Shown: one piece after another, positions 1 through 7,538 of the stretch | Layout of the letters: every line of letters starts with the position of its first letter | Position numbering within the stretch: the stretch's first letter is position 1 | DNA from: Hyphococcus sp. | GTDB taxonomy: Bacteria; Pseudomonadota; Alphaproteobacteria; Caulobacterales; Parvularculaceae | Direction: 5' to 3' | Assembly: GCA_021776375.1 (NCBI GenBank) | Contig: JAJFGA010000080.1 | Location: 1 to 47,595 of the forward strand | Length of the DNA stretch: 47,595 nucleotides | Position numbers and translations under genes: made by a program | The notes under the pieces: model-generated | Told to the model about the DNA's origin: nothing | The model's input: the letters and a program-made list of their open reading frames with translations, nothing else | Database searches by the model: none

Positions 1-141
1 TCCGGCCTTGGCATTATGCAGGTCAGAAAACGCGCCGCCCGTTGGGGTCGCAACCCGGCAACTGGCGAACGCATCCGCATCAAAGCGGCGAAAAAAGTCG
101 CTTTCCGCGTCGCCAAAGACCTTAAAGAACGCGTTCTTTAA
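1..141 (+). CDS. HU-family DNA-binding protein, 3' end only
   Basis: The first 46 codons visible read into a stop at 139-141. The fragment holds the DNA-binding arm typical of HU/IHF proteins: a run of Arg/Lys around RKRAARWGRNPATGE followed by a basic C-terminal stretch ending DLKERVL. HU proteins are small dimeric nucleoid proteins that bend DNA. The N-terminal dimerisation half lies outside the window. In many alphaproteobacteria an hup gene sits between lon and the nuo operon, which fits the nuo genes that follow. The exact paralogue cannot be decided from this fragment. Confidence 0.85.
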   Translation, partial: SGLGIMQVRKRAARWGRNPATGERIRIKAAKKVAFRVAKDLKERVL

Positions 142-170
142 GTAGAACTTGTTTTTCCAAGTCTAATTTT

Positions 171-205
171 CAACGCCCGGCGGCAACATCGCCGGGCGTT
201 GTTTT
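171..205 (+). terminator. Intrinsic terminator of the HU gene
   Basis: A perfect 12-bp inverted repeat (171-182 with 190-201, core CAACGCCCGGCG) with a 7-nt loop is followed directly by TTTT. It begins 30 bases after the HU stop codon and is a textbook Rho-independent terminator. Confidence 0.9.
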
Positions 206-220
206 GTATTGGGGGCCGGG

Positions 221-251
221 GCCCGGCGGTAACAACGCCGGGCGTTGTTTT
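221..251 (+). terminator. Second, near-duplicate terminator
   Basis: An 8-bp stem GCCCGGCG (221-228) / CGCCGGGC (236-243) with a 7-nt loop is followed by GTTGTTTT. Stem, loop and T-tract closely resemble the terminator at 171-205, so this looks like a local duplication placed about 40 bases downstream. Confidence 0.7.
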
Positions 252-356
252 ATATTCGGGACCGGGATTGTCGTAGGCCGCGGCGAACAATAACCTCGTT
301 GCAAAGTTATGGCTCAAAGTAGCGATTGTTTGGTTGGCTAAGTGAGGTGAACGAAG

Positions 357-911
357 ATGACGACGGCTCATGAGGCGATCTCGATCGCGGAGATTACTGA
401 TCCGGCGCTCGCTGCGACGCTGGCTGATCTTGGCGCCGCAACTTTTTCGCAAGCCTTCGGCCATCTTTATAAGCCTGAAGATGTTCGCCTGTTTCTGACG
501 CAGCACCATAGCGCTGACGCTTATCAGGGTCTTATCCTCGACAAGGAAACAGCGGTCTGGCTCGCGCGCGACCAGACATCCGCGGCGGTCGGATATGCTG
601 TTGCCGGTCCTTGCCACTTGCCGGCGCCGGATATGCCGGACAAATCCGGCGAGCTATTGCGGCTTTATGTGAGCGAGGCGGCGCGTGGCGCCGGGCTTGG
701 GCAACGGCTTCTGGCCCATGTGTTTGAGTGGTTAGAGACCCGGTATGACCATATTTACCTCAGCGTCTACTCCCAAAACCATGGCGCGCAACGGCTCTAT
801 AAACGCTACGGTTTTGAAAAAGTGCATGATTATTTTTTTATGGTCGGCAATCAAGCGGACCCCGAATTCATTATGAAACGAATGCCTCTAAACTCCGGAG
901 AGCAGGTTTAA
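357..911 (+). CDS. GNAT-family N-acetyltransferase
   Basis: 184 residues, the normal size for a single-domain GNAT enzyme, which moves an acetyl group from acetyl-CoA to an amine. The acetyl-CoA pyrophosphate-binding loop is visible as RGAGLGQRLL around residue 104, after the strand LLRLYVSEAARG. The C-terminal GNAT pattern SVYSQNHGAQRLYKRYGFE follows around residues 137-155, as in RimI-like members. The ATG at 357 has AGGTG about 10 bases upstream. It lies between the HU terminators and a small coiled-coil gene and probably has its own promoter. The substrate cannot be predicted; the family acts on proteins, antibiotics and small amines alike. Confidence 0.88.
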   Translation: MTTAHEAISIAEITDPALAATLADLGAATFSQAFGHLYKPEDVRLFLTQHHSADAYQGLILDKETAVWLARDQTSAAVGYAVAGPCHLPAPDMPDKSGELLRLYVSEAARGAGLGQRLLAHVFEWLETRYDHIYLSVYSQNHGAQRLYKRYGFEKVHDYFFMVGNQADPEFIMKRMPLNSGEQV

Positions 912-965
912 GGCGTACTGGATTTAGGGGAATGTCATGATGGCGGTAAGAGGAGTGCGTTTGGG

Positions 966-1226
966 ATGACGGATAAAACACCATCGCTGGAACAACGGCT
1001 GGACCGGCTGGAACAGGGGCAGGAAAGGCTGCTGGCGTCGCTGACGGCGATCGAAAGCCGGATTGAAATCATGCATCAAGAATTTCAACGCACAGCAACG
1101 ACGGTCTCGCGCTTTAGCCTGGCCCAGGAGAGTGCGAAACTAGCCAGCCAAAGACTGGAAAGCTTTGTCGGTGAGGTGCGCGACCAATTGACCAAGATCG
1201 AAGTGCTCTTGGGCAAAAAACCGTAG
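966..1226 (+). CDS. Small coiled-coil protein of unknown function
   Basis: 86 residues, almost wholly helical and charged, with a heptad-like pattern from about residue 8 to 80 (LEQRLDRLEQGQERLLASL, then further I/L/V spacing). There is no signal peptide or membrane segment, so it should be cytosolic, probably an oligomer. The ATG at 966 follows a GAGG-type ribosome binding site near 951. It lies 54 bases after the GNAT gene on the same strand and may be co-transcribed with it. I do not recognise a family. Codon use resembles the neighbours, and no overlapping frame gives a better gene. Confidence 0.65.
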   Translation: MTDKTPSLEQRLDRLEQGQERLLASLTAIESRIEIMHQEFQRTATTVSRFSLAQESAKLASQRLESFVGEVRDQLTKIEVLLGKKP

Positions 1227-1231
1227 CTTAA

Positions 1232-1267
1232 CCCAAGGCGGCGACGCTGAGTTGGCGCCGCCGTGGG
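1232..1267. other. Stem-loop between the coiled-coil gene and nuoG
   Basis: CCCA (1232-1235) and GGCGGCG (1237-1243) pair with CGCCGCC (1256-1262) and TGGG (1264-1267), leaving one mismatch and a 12-nt loop. No T-tract follows, so it is not a clear intrinsic terminator. It could slow or terminate transcription ahead of nuoG, or be an mRNA structure. Confidence 0.4.
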
Positions 1268-1400
1268 CGGCCAAAAATCTCCGCCCTGCAGCGTGGCGGC
1301 TCTGGAAAGCGCTGGAAAATACCGCTAAGGAAGCCGCTTGCGCCGGCGAGCAACGCCTAGTGAAATACGCCCGGCGAAAACCCAAGGAAGAGCCGTGGCA

Positions 1401-3506
1401 ATGAGCGATAAGCGCGTCATCAAGGTCAATGACCGGGAAGTCGAAGTCCCCTCCAATTTGACGCTTTTGCAGGCATGCGAAGCGGCCGGTGAAGAGATCC
1501 CGCGATTTTGTTATCACGAGCGTCTGTCGGTCGCCGGCAATTGCCGTATGTGCCTGATCGAGGTCAAAGGCGGCCCGCCCAAACCGGTCGCTTCTTGCGC
1601 GCAAAACGTTCGCGACCTGCGCCCTGGCCCTGACGGCCAGCCGCCGGAATTGTTCACCAACACGCCGATGGTGAAAAAAGCCCGTGAAGGGGTGATGGAA
1701 TTCCTGCTGATCAATCATCCGCTCGACTGTCCGATCTGCGACCAGGGCGGCGAGTGCGACTTGCAGGATCAGGCGATGGCCTATGGTCGCGACGGCTCGC
1801 GCTATGCGGAGAACAAACGCGCGGTCGAAGAAAAGCACATGGGCCCGTTGATCAAAACCGTCATGACACGGTGTATTCAATGTACGCGCTGTGTCCGCTT
1901 TGCGACTGAAATTGCCGGCGTTGATGATCTCGGTCTGGTCAATCGCGGCGAGAACGCTGAGATCACGACCTATCTTGAAAAGGCGGTGATGAGCGAGCTG
2001 ACCGGTAATCTGATTGATGTGTGTCCGGTTGGCGCGCTGACCTCTAAACCTTACGCGTTTAATGCGCGGCCATGGGAGCTGCGCAAGACGCAATCGATAG
2101 ACGTGATGGACGCGGTCGGGTCGAACATTCGCGTTGATGCGCGCGGGCGCGAAGTGTTGCGCATTCTCCCCGTGCTGCACGAACAGATTAACGAGGAATG
2201 GATCGCCGATAAAACCCGTTTCGTCTGGGATGGGTTGAAACGCCAGCGCCTGGATCGCCCATATTTGCGTAAGGACGGCAAGCTGCAGCCGGTAAGCTGG
2301 CAAGAGGCGTTTGCCGCGGCGGCGGAAAAACTTAAAAATACGCCGAAGGAGAAAATCGCCGCTCTGGTCGGTGATCTCGCGCCGAGCGAAGCCGTCAAGG
2401 CGCTGAAAGATCTGATGGGCGCGATCGGAGCGCCGCATCTCGATTGCCGCCAGGATGGCGTCAAGCTTGGCGAGGGCGACAGGCGCTCATATCTGTTCAG
2501 CACCGGTATTGCCAATCTTGAGCACGCGGACGCAATCCTCCTTGTCGGGACCAATCCGCGTACCGAAGCGCCGATGGTCAACGCCCGCATCCGCAAGGCC
2601 TGGCTCGCAGACCTCGATATCCATATCGGCCTGATCGGCGAGCAAGCCGATCTTACATACGACTATGACTATCTCGGCTCCGGACCGGCAACGCTTGCGG
2701 CGCTGGCTAAAGGCGAGGGTGAATTTTTCCAAACCTTGAAGTCCGCCAAGCATCCGGTGATCATTATCGGCGCCGGCGCGTTGTTGCGCGATGACGGCGC
2801 GGCGGTTTTGAACGCAGCGGCAAAACTGGCGAGCGCGGTCGGCGCAGTCAGCCCGGAGTGGAACGGGTTTAATATCCTTCATAGCGCCGCTTCGCGGGTC
2901 GGCGCCCTTGATCTTGGGTTTCTTCCAGGCGATGGCGGCAAGGATTTTGCCGGCATTGTTGCTGGGTGCGGCGCGGGCGAAATTGACGTGGTCTATAATC
3001 TCGGCGCAGACGAGTTTGATACAAAACAGCTCAACGGCGCGTTCGTTATCTATCAGGGCAGCCATGGCGACGCTGGCGCGCGCCATGCGGATGTGATCTT
3101 TCCGGGCGCGGCCTATACCGAGCAGAGTGCGATTTATGTCAACACCGAAGGCCGCGCGCAAATGGCCAACCGCGCCTCGTTCCCGCCGGGGGAGGCGCGC
3201 GAAGACTGGGCGATTATCCGCGCTCTGTCTGACGCTATCGGGCATCGGTTGCCTTACGACGATCTGTTCGCGCTGCGCCGGGCGATGATCGCCGATGCGC
3301 CCGCGCTCGGCCGCATCGACCAGCTTGGCGGCGATGAGGACGGCTTTGACCTTGCCGCCGTTGGGGTTGAGGCTGCGATGAGCGATGCCGGGTTTGTCTG
3401 TCCGGTTACGGATTATTATTTGACCAACCCGATTGCGCGCGCATCGCAGACGATGGCGGAATGTTCGGCGATGTTTGCCGGGGTTAACAAGCTCGCGGCT
3501 GAATAG
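1401..3506 (+). CDS. nuoG: NADH-quinone oxidoreductase subunit G
   Basis: 701 residues; the largest peripheral-arm subunit of complex I, carrying iron-sulfur clusters that pass electrons from NADH towards quinone. The N-terminal ferredoxin-like domain has the [2Fe-2S] cysteines C37, C48, C51 and C66. The next domain has the His-ligated cluster motif H106, C110, C113, C119. A further CxxCxxC (RCIQCTRC) with a downstream CPVGAL marks another [4Fe-4S] cluster. The rest is a molybdopterin-oxidoreductase-like domain. The ATG at 1401 (MSDKRVIKV) has AAGGAAG just upstream and matches the usual NuoG start; an in-frame ATG at 1338 would add a non-conserved basic tail. nuoF is not upstream, which is unusual. 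Confidence 0.96.
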   Translation: MSDKRVIKVNDREVEVPSNLTLLQACEAAGEEIPRFCYHERLSVAGNCRMCLIEVKGGPPKPVASCAQNVRDLRPGPDGQPPELFTNTPMVKKAREGVMEFLLINHPLDCPICDQGGECDLQDQAMAYGRDGSRYAENKRAVEEKHMGPLIKTVMTRCIQCTRCVRFATEIAGVDDLGLVNRGENAEITTYLEKAVMSELTGNLIDVCPVGALTSKPYAFNARPWELRKTQSIDVMDAVGSNIRVDARGREVLRILPVLHEQINEEWIADKTRFVWDGLKRQRLDRPYLRKDGKLQPVSWQEAFAAAAEKLKNTPKEKIAALVGDLAPSEAVKALKDLMGAIGAPHLDCRQDGVKLGEGDRRSYLFSTGIANLEHADAILLVGTNPRTEAPMVNARIRKAWLADLDIHIGLIGEQADLTYDYDYLGSGPATLAALAKGEGEFFQTLKSAKHPVIIIGAGALLRDDGAAVLNAAAKLASAVGAVSPEWNGFNILHSAASRVGALDLGFLPGDGGKDFAGIVAGCGAGEIDVVYNLGADEFDTKQLNGAFVIYQGSHGDAGARHADVIFPGAAYTEQSAIYVNTEGRAQMANRASFPPGEAREDWAIIRALSDAIGHRLPYDDLFALRRAMIADAPALGRIDQLGGDEDGFDLAAVGVEAAMSDAGFVCPVTDYYLTNPIARASQTMAECSAMFAGVNKLAAE

Positions 3507-3519
3507 GCCTTTGTTCCTT

Positions 3520-4026
3520 ATGGAAAAAGACCCAGCGCATTTCGTTGAAGAGATCCGCGCCAATGTCGCGTTTGAACATCTGGTTGCGGCGATTGTCAGC
3601 GGCGCGGCGCTTGCGGGCGCAATTTTTTTCGTGCTGGATTTTGCCGGGCTGCTGTTTGCCGGCGCTCTTTCCGCGCCAAATTTGCTTGCGTTGATCTTAA
3701 AGTCATTCACCCTCTGCATCATGGTGTTTCTGATCGGCTTTCTTGCCGGCGCGCTGATCGTTACGCCGATGTTCAAGGCGCTGGAAAAAGCCAAACGCCG
3801 CACTGTCTGGCCCTATGTGGCGGCCGCCACCGGCGTCACCGGATTTTCTTTGATCGCGGTTTTCAGCCTGCCGAACGCCGGCGCACCGGATGTGGCGTTG
3901 ATGATTGCGGTCATCGCGGCGGGCCTTTTTATCGCCTTCGATTTTGGCCGCCGGATGACGCCGTTATGGCGGGCGGTTGAGCGTGCTGAGGCGCAGGCGG
4001 TTGGTAATCTGCGCCGCCTTCACTGA
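3520..4026 (+). CDS. Small integral membrane protein inserted after nuoG
   Basis: 168 residues with about four hydrophobic segments, roughly residues 20-42, 50-75, 90-112 and 120-140, and a charged N-terminus beginning MEKDPAHFVEEIR. The ATG at 3520 lies 13 bases after the nuoG stop, so translation is probably coupled to nuoG. I do not recognise a named family and it is not a known complex I subunit. Its place between nuoG and nuoH may mean it is co-expressed with the complex, perhaps for assembly, but that is inference only. It is followed by two DUF2807 genes. Confidence 0.75.
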   Translation: MEKDPAHFVEEIRANVAFEHLVAAIVSGAALAGAIFFVLDFAGLLFAGALSAPNLLALILKSFTLCIMVFLIGFLAGALIVTPMFKALEKAKRRTVWPYVAAATGVTGFSLIAVFSLPNAGAPDVALMIAVIAAGLFIAFDFGRRMTPLWRAVERAEAQAVGNLRRLH

Positions 4027-4131
4027 CCCTCGCCGTTTCTCAAAGCGACGGGCCGCAGCGGCTTTGCGGTGAACAGACTTATCAATCCGCCTACAAAATG
4101 TTACAAACGTCGCATTATTAGGGAGGCGACT

Positions 4132-4800
4132 ATGAAAAAGTTTGCATCGACGAGATTTGCGGTAATGGGCGTGGGTATTTTGGCGCTCGCCGCCGCTGGC
4201 GCGGCGCTTGCGAAGGATGAGCAAGATATCGTCGCGAAAGATTATGACCTTGTCGGCTTTGACCGGATCGATATTTCCGGCGTCTATGAGATTGAAGTTC
4301 GGATCGGCAAAGATTTTTCCATCGCGCTGTCCGGCCCTGACAAGGAAATGGCGCGGGTTGAAGCGACGGTTGAAAACGGCGTTCTTTATCTTGATCAAAG
4401 CAAAGCCAAACACCGCAAACGCCATAAACGTCACGGCATTGATGCGAAGATTACCCTGCCAAGCCTTGTCGGGCTTGAGGTTTCGGGTGTGGTTGAGGGG
4501 TCTGTCGCGGATATCGATGCGGAAAAGTTTGCGCTTCAAATTTCCGGCGTTGGCGATGTGGCGCTGTCCGGCGAATGCGGCGCCTTTGACGCTAAGGTTT
4601 CCGGCGTTGGCGATCTTGACGCCAAGGCGCTGGAATGCCGCTCTGTCGACATTGCGGTTTCGGGCGTTGGCGACGCCTCGGTCTTTGCGCGCGATGAGGT
4701 TGATGCGCGCGTTTCCGGCATGGGCGACATTGATGTTTATGGCGGGCCGGAAAGCGTGCAAAAATCCTCAAGCATGTTCGCCGATATTACCGTGCACTGA
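4132..4800 (+). CDS. DUF2807 (head GIN domain) secreted protein, copy 1
   Basis: 222 residues. A signal peptide (MKKF, then a hydrophobic stretch ending AALAK, about residues 1-25) precedes a DUF2807 domain. The domain shows regularly spaced repeats of the type SGV/SGVGD, at least six between about residues 45 and 205, as expected of a stacked beta-strand fold. The family is found in cell-envelope proteins and its function is unknown. The ATG at 4132 follows a strong GGGAGG site. A paralogue lies at 5131-5823, so the pair arose by tandem duplication. Its location inside the nuo locus is unusual; no link to respiration is proven. Confidence 0.85.
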   Translation: MKKFASTRFAVMGVGILALAAAGAALAKDEQDIVAKDYDLVGFDRIDISGVYEIEVRIGKDFSIALSGPDKEMARVEATVENGVLYLDQSKAKHRKRHKRHGIDAKITLPSLVGLEVSGVVEGSVADIDAEKFALQISGVGDVALSGECGAFDAKVSGVGDLDAKALECRSVDIAVSGVGDASVFARDEVDARVSGMGDIDVYGGPESVQKSSSMFADITVH

Positions 4801-4857
4801 CGAGGCTATAGTAATTGTGTTCAATATGAATCGTTACACTTAGCTCTATCCGGCGTG

Positions 4858-4970
4858 ATCCTTCGCGATGCGGCTTCGCCGCTCCTCAGGATGAGGGTGC
4901 TCTTTTATCAGCGAAAAAACCTCATCCTGAGGAGCAAATAACAATATCATTGTTATTTGCGTCGCGAAGG
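4858..4970. repeat. Imperfect palindromic intergenic element between the DUF2807 genes
   Basis: The outer arms CCTTCGCGATGC (4860-4871) and GCGTCGCGAAGG (4959-4970), and the inner arms CTCCTCAGGATGAGG and CCTCATCCTGAGGAG, form a long interrupted inverted repeat. Each arm carries its own small hairpin; the right one is a perfect AAATAACAAT/ATTGTTATTT pair at 4936-4945 and 4949-4958. The CTCATCCTGAGGAGC core is a kind of dispersed palindrome I associate with alphaproteobacterial intergenic DNA. The rest of the 330-base gap 4801-5130 shows no gene apart from the ribosome binding site of the next one. Confidence 0.8.
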
Positions 4971-5130
4971 GTGGGCCGCATGTAGATGGCCTGACAATCT
5001 CAGTGCAGTCGCGCAGACTACGATCTGGCGCCCGAAAAATACGACTGTCCGCCCTTACTCCGCGACCAGCGGCGTTTGCAGTATCCGGTCTATTTGCTAG
5101 GGTTTGGCTGGGATAGATGGGAGGTGAGAC

Positions 5131-5823
5131 ATGAAACTTATATTTGGAATTTTGATCGGGCTGGTGCTTGCGGTCGGCATTGCTGGCGGCGCGGCCTATA
5201 TGGCGTTTGGCGATCTCTCCGACATTGGCGAGCGCGACAAGAGCAACGATATCACCCAGACCTATGAGGTTGCAGGCTTCAACGAAATCGATATTGGCGG
5301 CGTTTATGAAGTCGATATTCACGTCGGTTCGGATTTTTCCGTGACGCTTTCGGGCGCCGAGGAAGAAATGGCGCGGGCGGAAGTTGTGGTCGAGCGCGGG
5401 GTTTTGCAACTGACGCAGGACGACCCGCGGCGCGGCAAACGCCGCTGGCGCAATATGGGCCTGACGGCGGAGATTAGCCTGCCGGCGTTGAACGCGATTG
5501 AAGTCGCCGGCGTAGCTGATGTTGATGTCGAAGGCGTCGCGGCGGACGACTTTACCGTGCGTCTGGCCGGCGTCGGTGAAATCGATGTCGTTGGAACCTG
5601 CAATGGGCTCACCGCCAGCGTTTCCGGTGTTGGCGAACTTGATGCGGAAGACCTTGAATGCGCCGATGTTGATGTCCGCGTTTCCGGTGTCGGCGAGGCG
5701 AAGGTCTTTGCCTCCCGTTCGGTCGACGCCAGCGTGAGCGGCATCGGCTCGATTACCGTCCATGGCTCGCCCGCGCAGGTCGAAAAGAGCAGCGGGTTTC
5801 TGGCCGACATTACGGTCAAATAA
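5131..5823 (+). CDS. DUF2807 (head GIN domain) envelope protein, copy 2
   Basis: 230 residues. An uncleaved-looking hydrophobic N-terminus (about residues 3-26, rich in Leu, Ile, Val, Gly and Ala) suggests a membrane anchor or signal peptide. The DUF2807 domain follows with the same repeat series as copy 1 (AGVADV, AGVGEI, SGVGEL, SGVGEA, SGIGSI). The two proteins align along most of their length, including the shared NEID/DRID start and a near-identical end (VEKSSGFLADITV against VQKSSSMFADITV). The ATG at 5131 has GGGAGGTG upstream. It ends 111 bases before nuoH. Confidence 0.86.
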   Translation: MKLIFGILIGLVLAVGIAGGAAYMAFGDLSDIGERDKSNDITQTYEVAGFNEIDIGGVYEVDIHVGSDFSVTLSGAEEEMARAEVVVERGVLQLTQDDPRRGKRRWRNMGLTAEISLPALNAIEVAGVADVDVEGVAADDFTVRLAGVGEIDVVGTCNGLTASVSGVGELDAEDLECADVDVRVSGVGEAKVFASRSVDASVSGIGSITVHGSPAQVEKSSGFLADITVK

Positions 5824-5934
5824 GCGCATCTATCTTCGTTCCGGTAGCAGCGGTCGCAATTCCATCTGAAATTGCGGCCGTTTTGCGAAATAACCCCCGT
5901 GACTAGCGGGGCGATCCCCGTTATGACGCGGGGC

Positions 5935-7017
5935 ATGAGCGAATTTTTGGCAAACCTTTGGACGCATCTCTTCATCCGGTCGACGGAAGATGGCGGGGGA
6001 TGGTGGCTATACTCCACGGCGATGCAGACCCTCGCGCTGGTGGTGGTTTTGTTGGTGGCGCTGGCCTTTCTCCTCCTGTTTGACCGCAAGGTTTGGGCGG
6101 CGGTGCAGATGCGCAAAGGGCCCAATGTGGTTGGCGCTTTTGGCTTGCTGCAATCCTTCGCTGATTTCTTCAAATTCGTGTTCAAGGAAATTGTCATCCC
6201 GGCCGGCACAGACCGGACAATCTTCATCATCGCGCCGATCATCTCGTTTGTTCTCGCCTTTCTCGGTTGGGCGGTCATTCCCGTCGGGCCGGGGCTTGTG
6301 GTCTCCGATATCAATGTCGGCATTTTGTATCTGTTTGCCGTCTCCTCGCTTGGCGTTTACGGCATCATCATGGGCGGCTGGGCGTCGAACTCGAAATATT
6401 CGTTCCTCGGCGCCTTGCGCTCGGCGGCGCAGATGGTCTCCTACGAGGTCTCGCTTGGCTTCGTGATCATCACCGTCCTGTTGCTGGTCGGCTCGGCGAA
6501 TCTTACCGACATTGTCTCCAGCCAGGCCCGCGGCGCGGGGGTTTTGAACTGGCATTTCATTCCGCTGTTCCCGATGTTCGTTGTCTTCTTCATCTCGGCG
6601 CTGGCGGAAACCAACCGGCCGCCATTTGATTTGCCGGAAGCAGAGTCCGAACTTGTCGCCGGCTACCAGGTTGAATATTCTTCGACGCTCTACCTCCTGT
6701 TCATGATCGGCGAATATCTCAACATCGTCCTGATGTGTGCGATGTTGACGATCCTGTTCTTTGGCGGCTGGCATTCGCCGATCCCGTGGGCGCCGCTGGA
6801 TACGGTTCCTTTGTTCTGGTTTGGCGCCAAGATCGTGTTCTTCTTCTTCCTGTTCGCGATGGTGAAGGCGATTGTGCCGCGCTATCGCTATGATCAATTG
6901 ATGCGCATTGGCTGGAAGTTCTTTTTGCCGCTGTCGCTGTTCTGGGTGATGCTGGTGGCGGGCGTATTGATCATGGCGCCGGATCTCGTTGACCACTTTC
7001 AGAGCTGGAGAAACTAG
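5935..7017 (+). CDS. nuoH: NADH-quinone oxidoreductase subunit H
   Basis: 360 residues with about eight membrane helices; the subunit that forms the quinone-binding chamber at the foot of the complex I peripheral arm. Diagnostic stretches include [15 protein letters not shown], the conserved loop [20 protein letters not shown], and [10 protein letters not shown] near the end. I chose the ATG at 5935 (MSEFLANLW), with GGGG just upstream; an ATG at 5923 is also possible. The stop is immediately followed by the nuoI ATG, so the two are translationally coupled. Confidence 0.96.
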   Translation: MSEFLANLWTHLFIRSTEDGGGWWLYSTAMQTLALVVVLLVALAFLLLFDRKVWAAVQMRKGPNVVGAFGLLQSFADFFKFVFKEIVIPAGTDRTIFIIAPIISFVLAFLGWAVIPVGPGLVVSDINVGILYLFAVSSLGVYGIIMGGWASNSKYSFLGALRSAAQMVSYEVSLGFVIITVLLLVGSANLTDIVSSQARGAGVLNWHFIPLFPMFVVFFISALAETNRPPFDLPEAESELVAGYQVEYSSTLYLLFMIGEYLNIVLMCAMLTILFFGGWHSPIPWAPLDTVPLFWFGAKIVFFFFLFAMVKAIVPRYRYDQLMRIGWKFFLPLSLFWVMLVAGVLIMAPDLVDHFQSWRN

Positions 7018-7506
7018 ATGTCGCGGGTGGCTCAGGCGCTGAACGGCTTCATGCTGAAGGAATTCGTCACCGCGTTTTTCCTGGCGCTGAAATATTTCTT
7101 TCACCCGAAATCGACTTTGAACTATCCGTTTGAGAAGGGCCCGCTCAGCCCCCGCTTTCGCGGCGAGCATGCGCTCCGGCGCTATCCGAATGGCGAAGAA
7201 CGCTGCATCGCCTGCAAGCTTTGTGAGGCGATTTGTCCGGCGCAGGCCATCACGATTGAGGCCGAGCCCCGCGATGACGGCTCGCGCCGCACCACGCGCT
7301 ACGATATCGACATGACGAAATGCATCTATTGCGGCTTCTGCCAGGAGGCCTGTCCGGTCGACGCTATTGTGGAAGGCCCGAACTTTGAATATGCGACCGA
7401 GACCCGCGAGGAGCTGTTCTACAACAAAGACCGCTTACTCGAAAACGGTGACCGCTGGGAACGCGAGATCGCCAAGAACCTCGAACTTGATGCGCCGTAC
7501 CGGTAG
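7018..7506 (+). CDS. nuoI: NADH-quinone oxidoreductase subunit I
   Basis: 162 residues, the usual length. Two ferredoxin-type [4Fe-4S] motifs are intact: C63, C66, C69, C73 and C102, C105, C108, C112 (CxxCxxCxxxCP each). These hold the pair of clusters just before the terminal cluster N2. The N-terminus carries the amphipathic helix that docks it to the membrane arm. The ATG at 7018 directly abuts the nuoH stop. nuoJ normally follows at once, but here it starts about 3.4 kb downstream after an inserted block. Confidence 0.96.
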   Translation: MSRVAQALNGFMLKEFVTAFFLALKYFFHPKSTLNYPFEKGPLSPRFRGEHALRRYPNGEERCIACKLCEAICPAQAITIEAEPRDDGSRRTTRYDIDMTKCIYCGFCQEACPVDAIVEGPNFEYATETREELFYNKDRLLENGDRWEREIAKNLELDAPYR

Positions 7507-7538
7507 GCGCTGCTAGAATAAGATTTCCGCTCAAACGA

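Noticed and set aside
138..617. Minus-strand frame of 159 codons over the terminators and GNAT start
   Set aside because: It crosses two intrinsic terminators and the conserved GNAT start, and its product shows no domain.
1140..2438. Long open frame (432 codons) on the minus strand opposite nuoG
   Set aside because: It is antisense to a clearly conserved nuoG; its translation is Arg/His-rich low-complexity, as expected of a GC-rich shadow frame. The same holds for 2487-3803 on the minus strand.
6007..7170. Long minus-strand frame (387 codons) opposite nuoH
   Set aside because: It overlaps conserved nuoH and nuoI entirely and gives a repetitive Arg/Asp/Gln/His-rich product without any recognisable domain.
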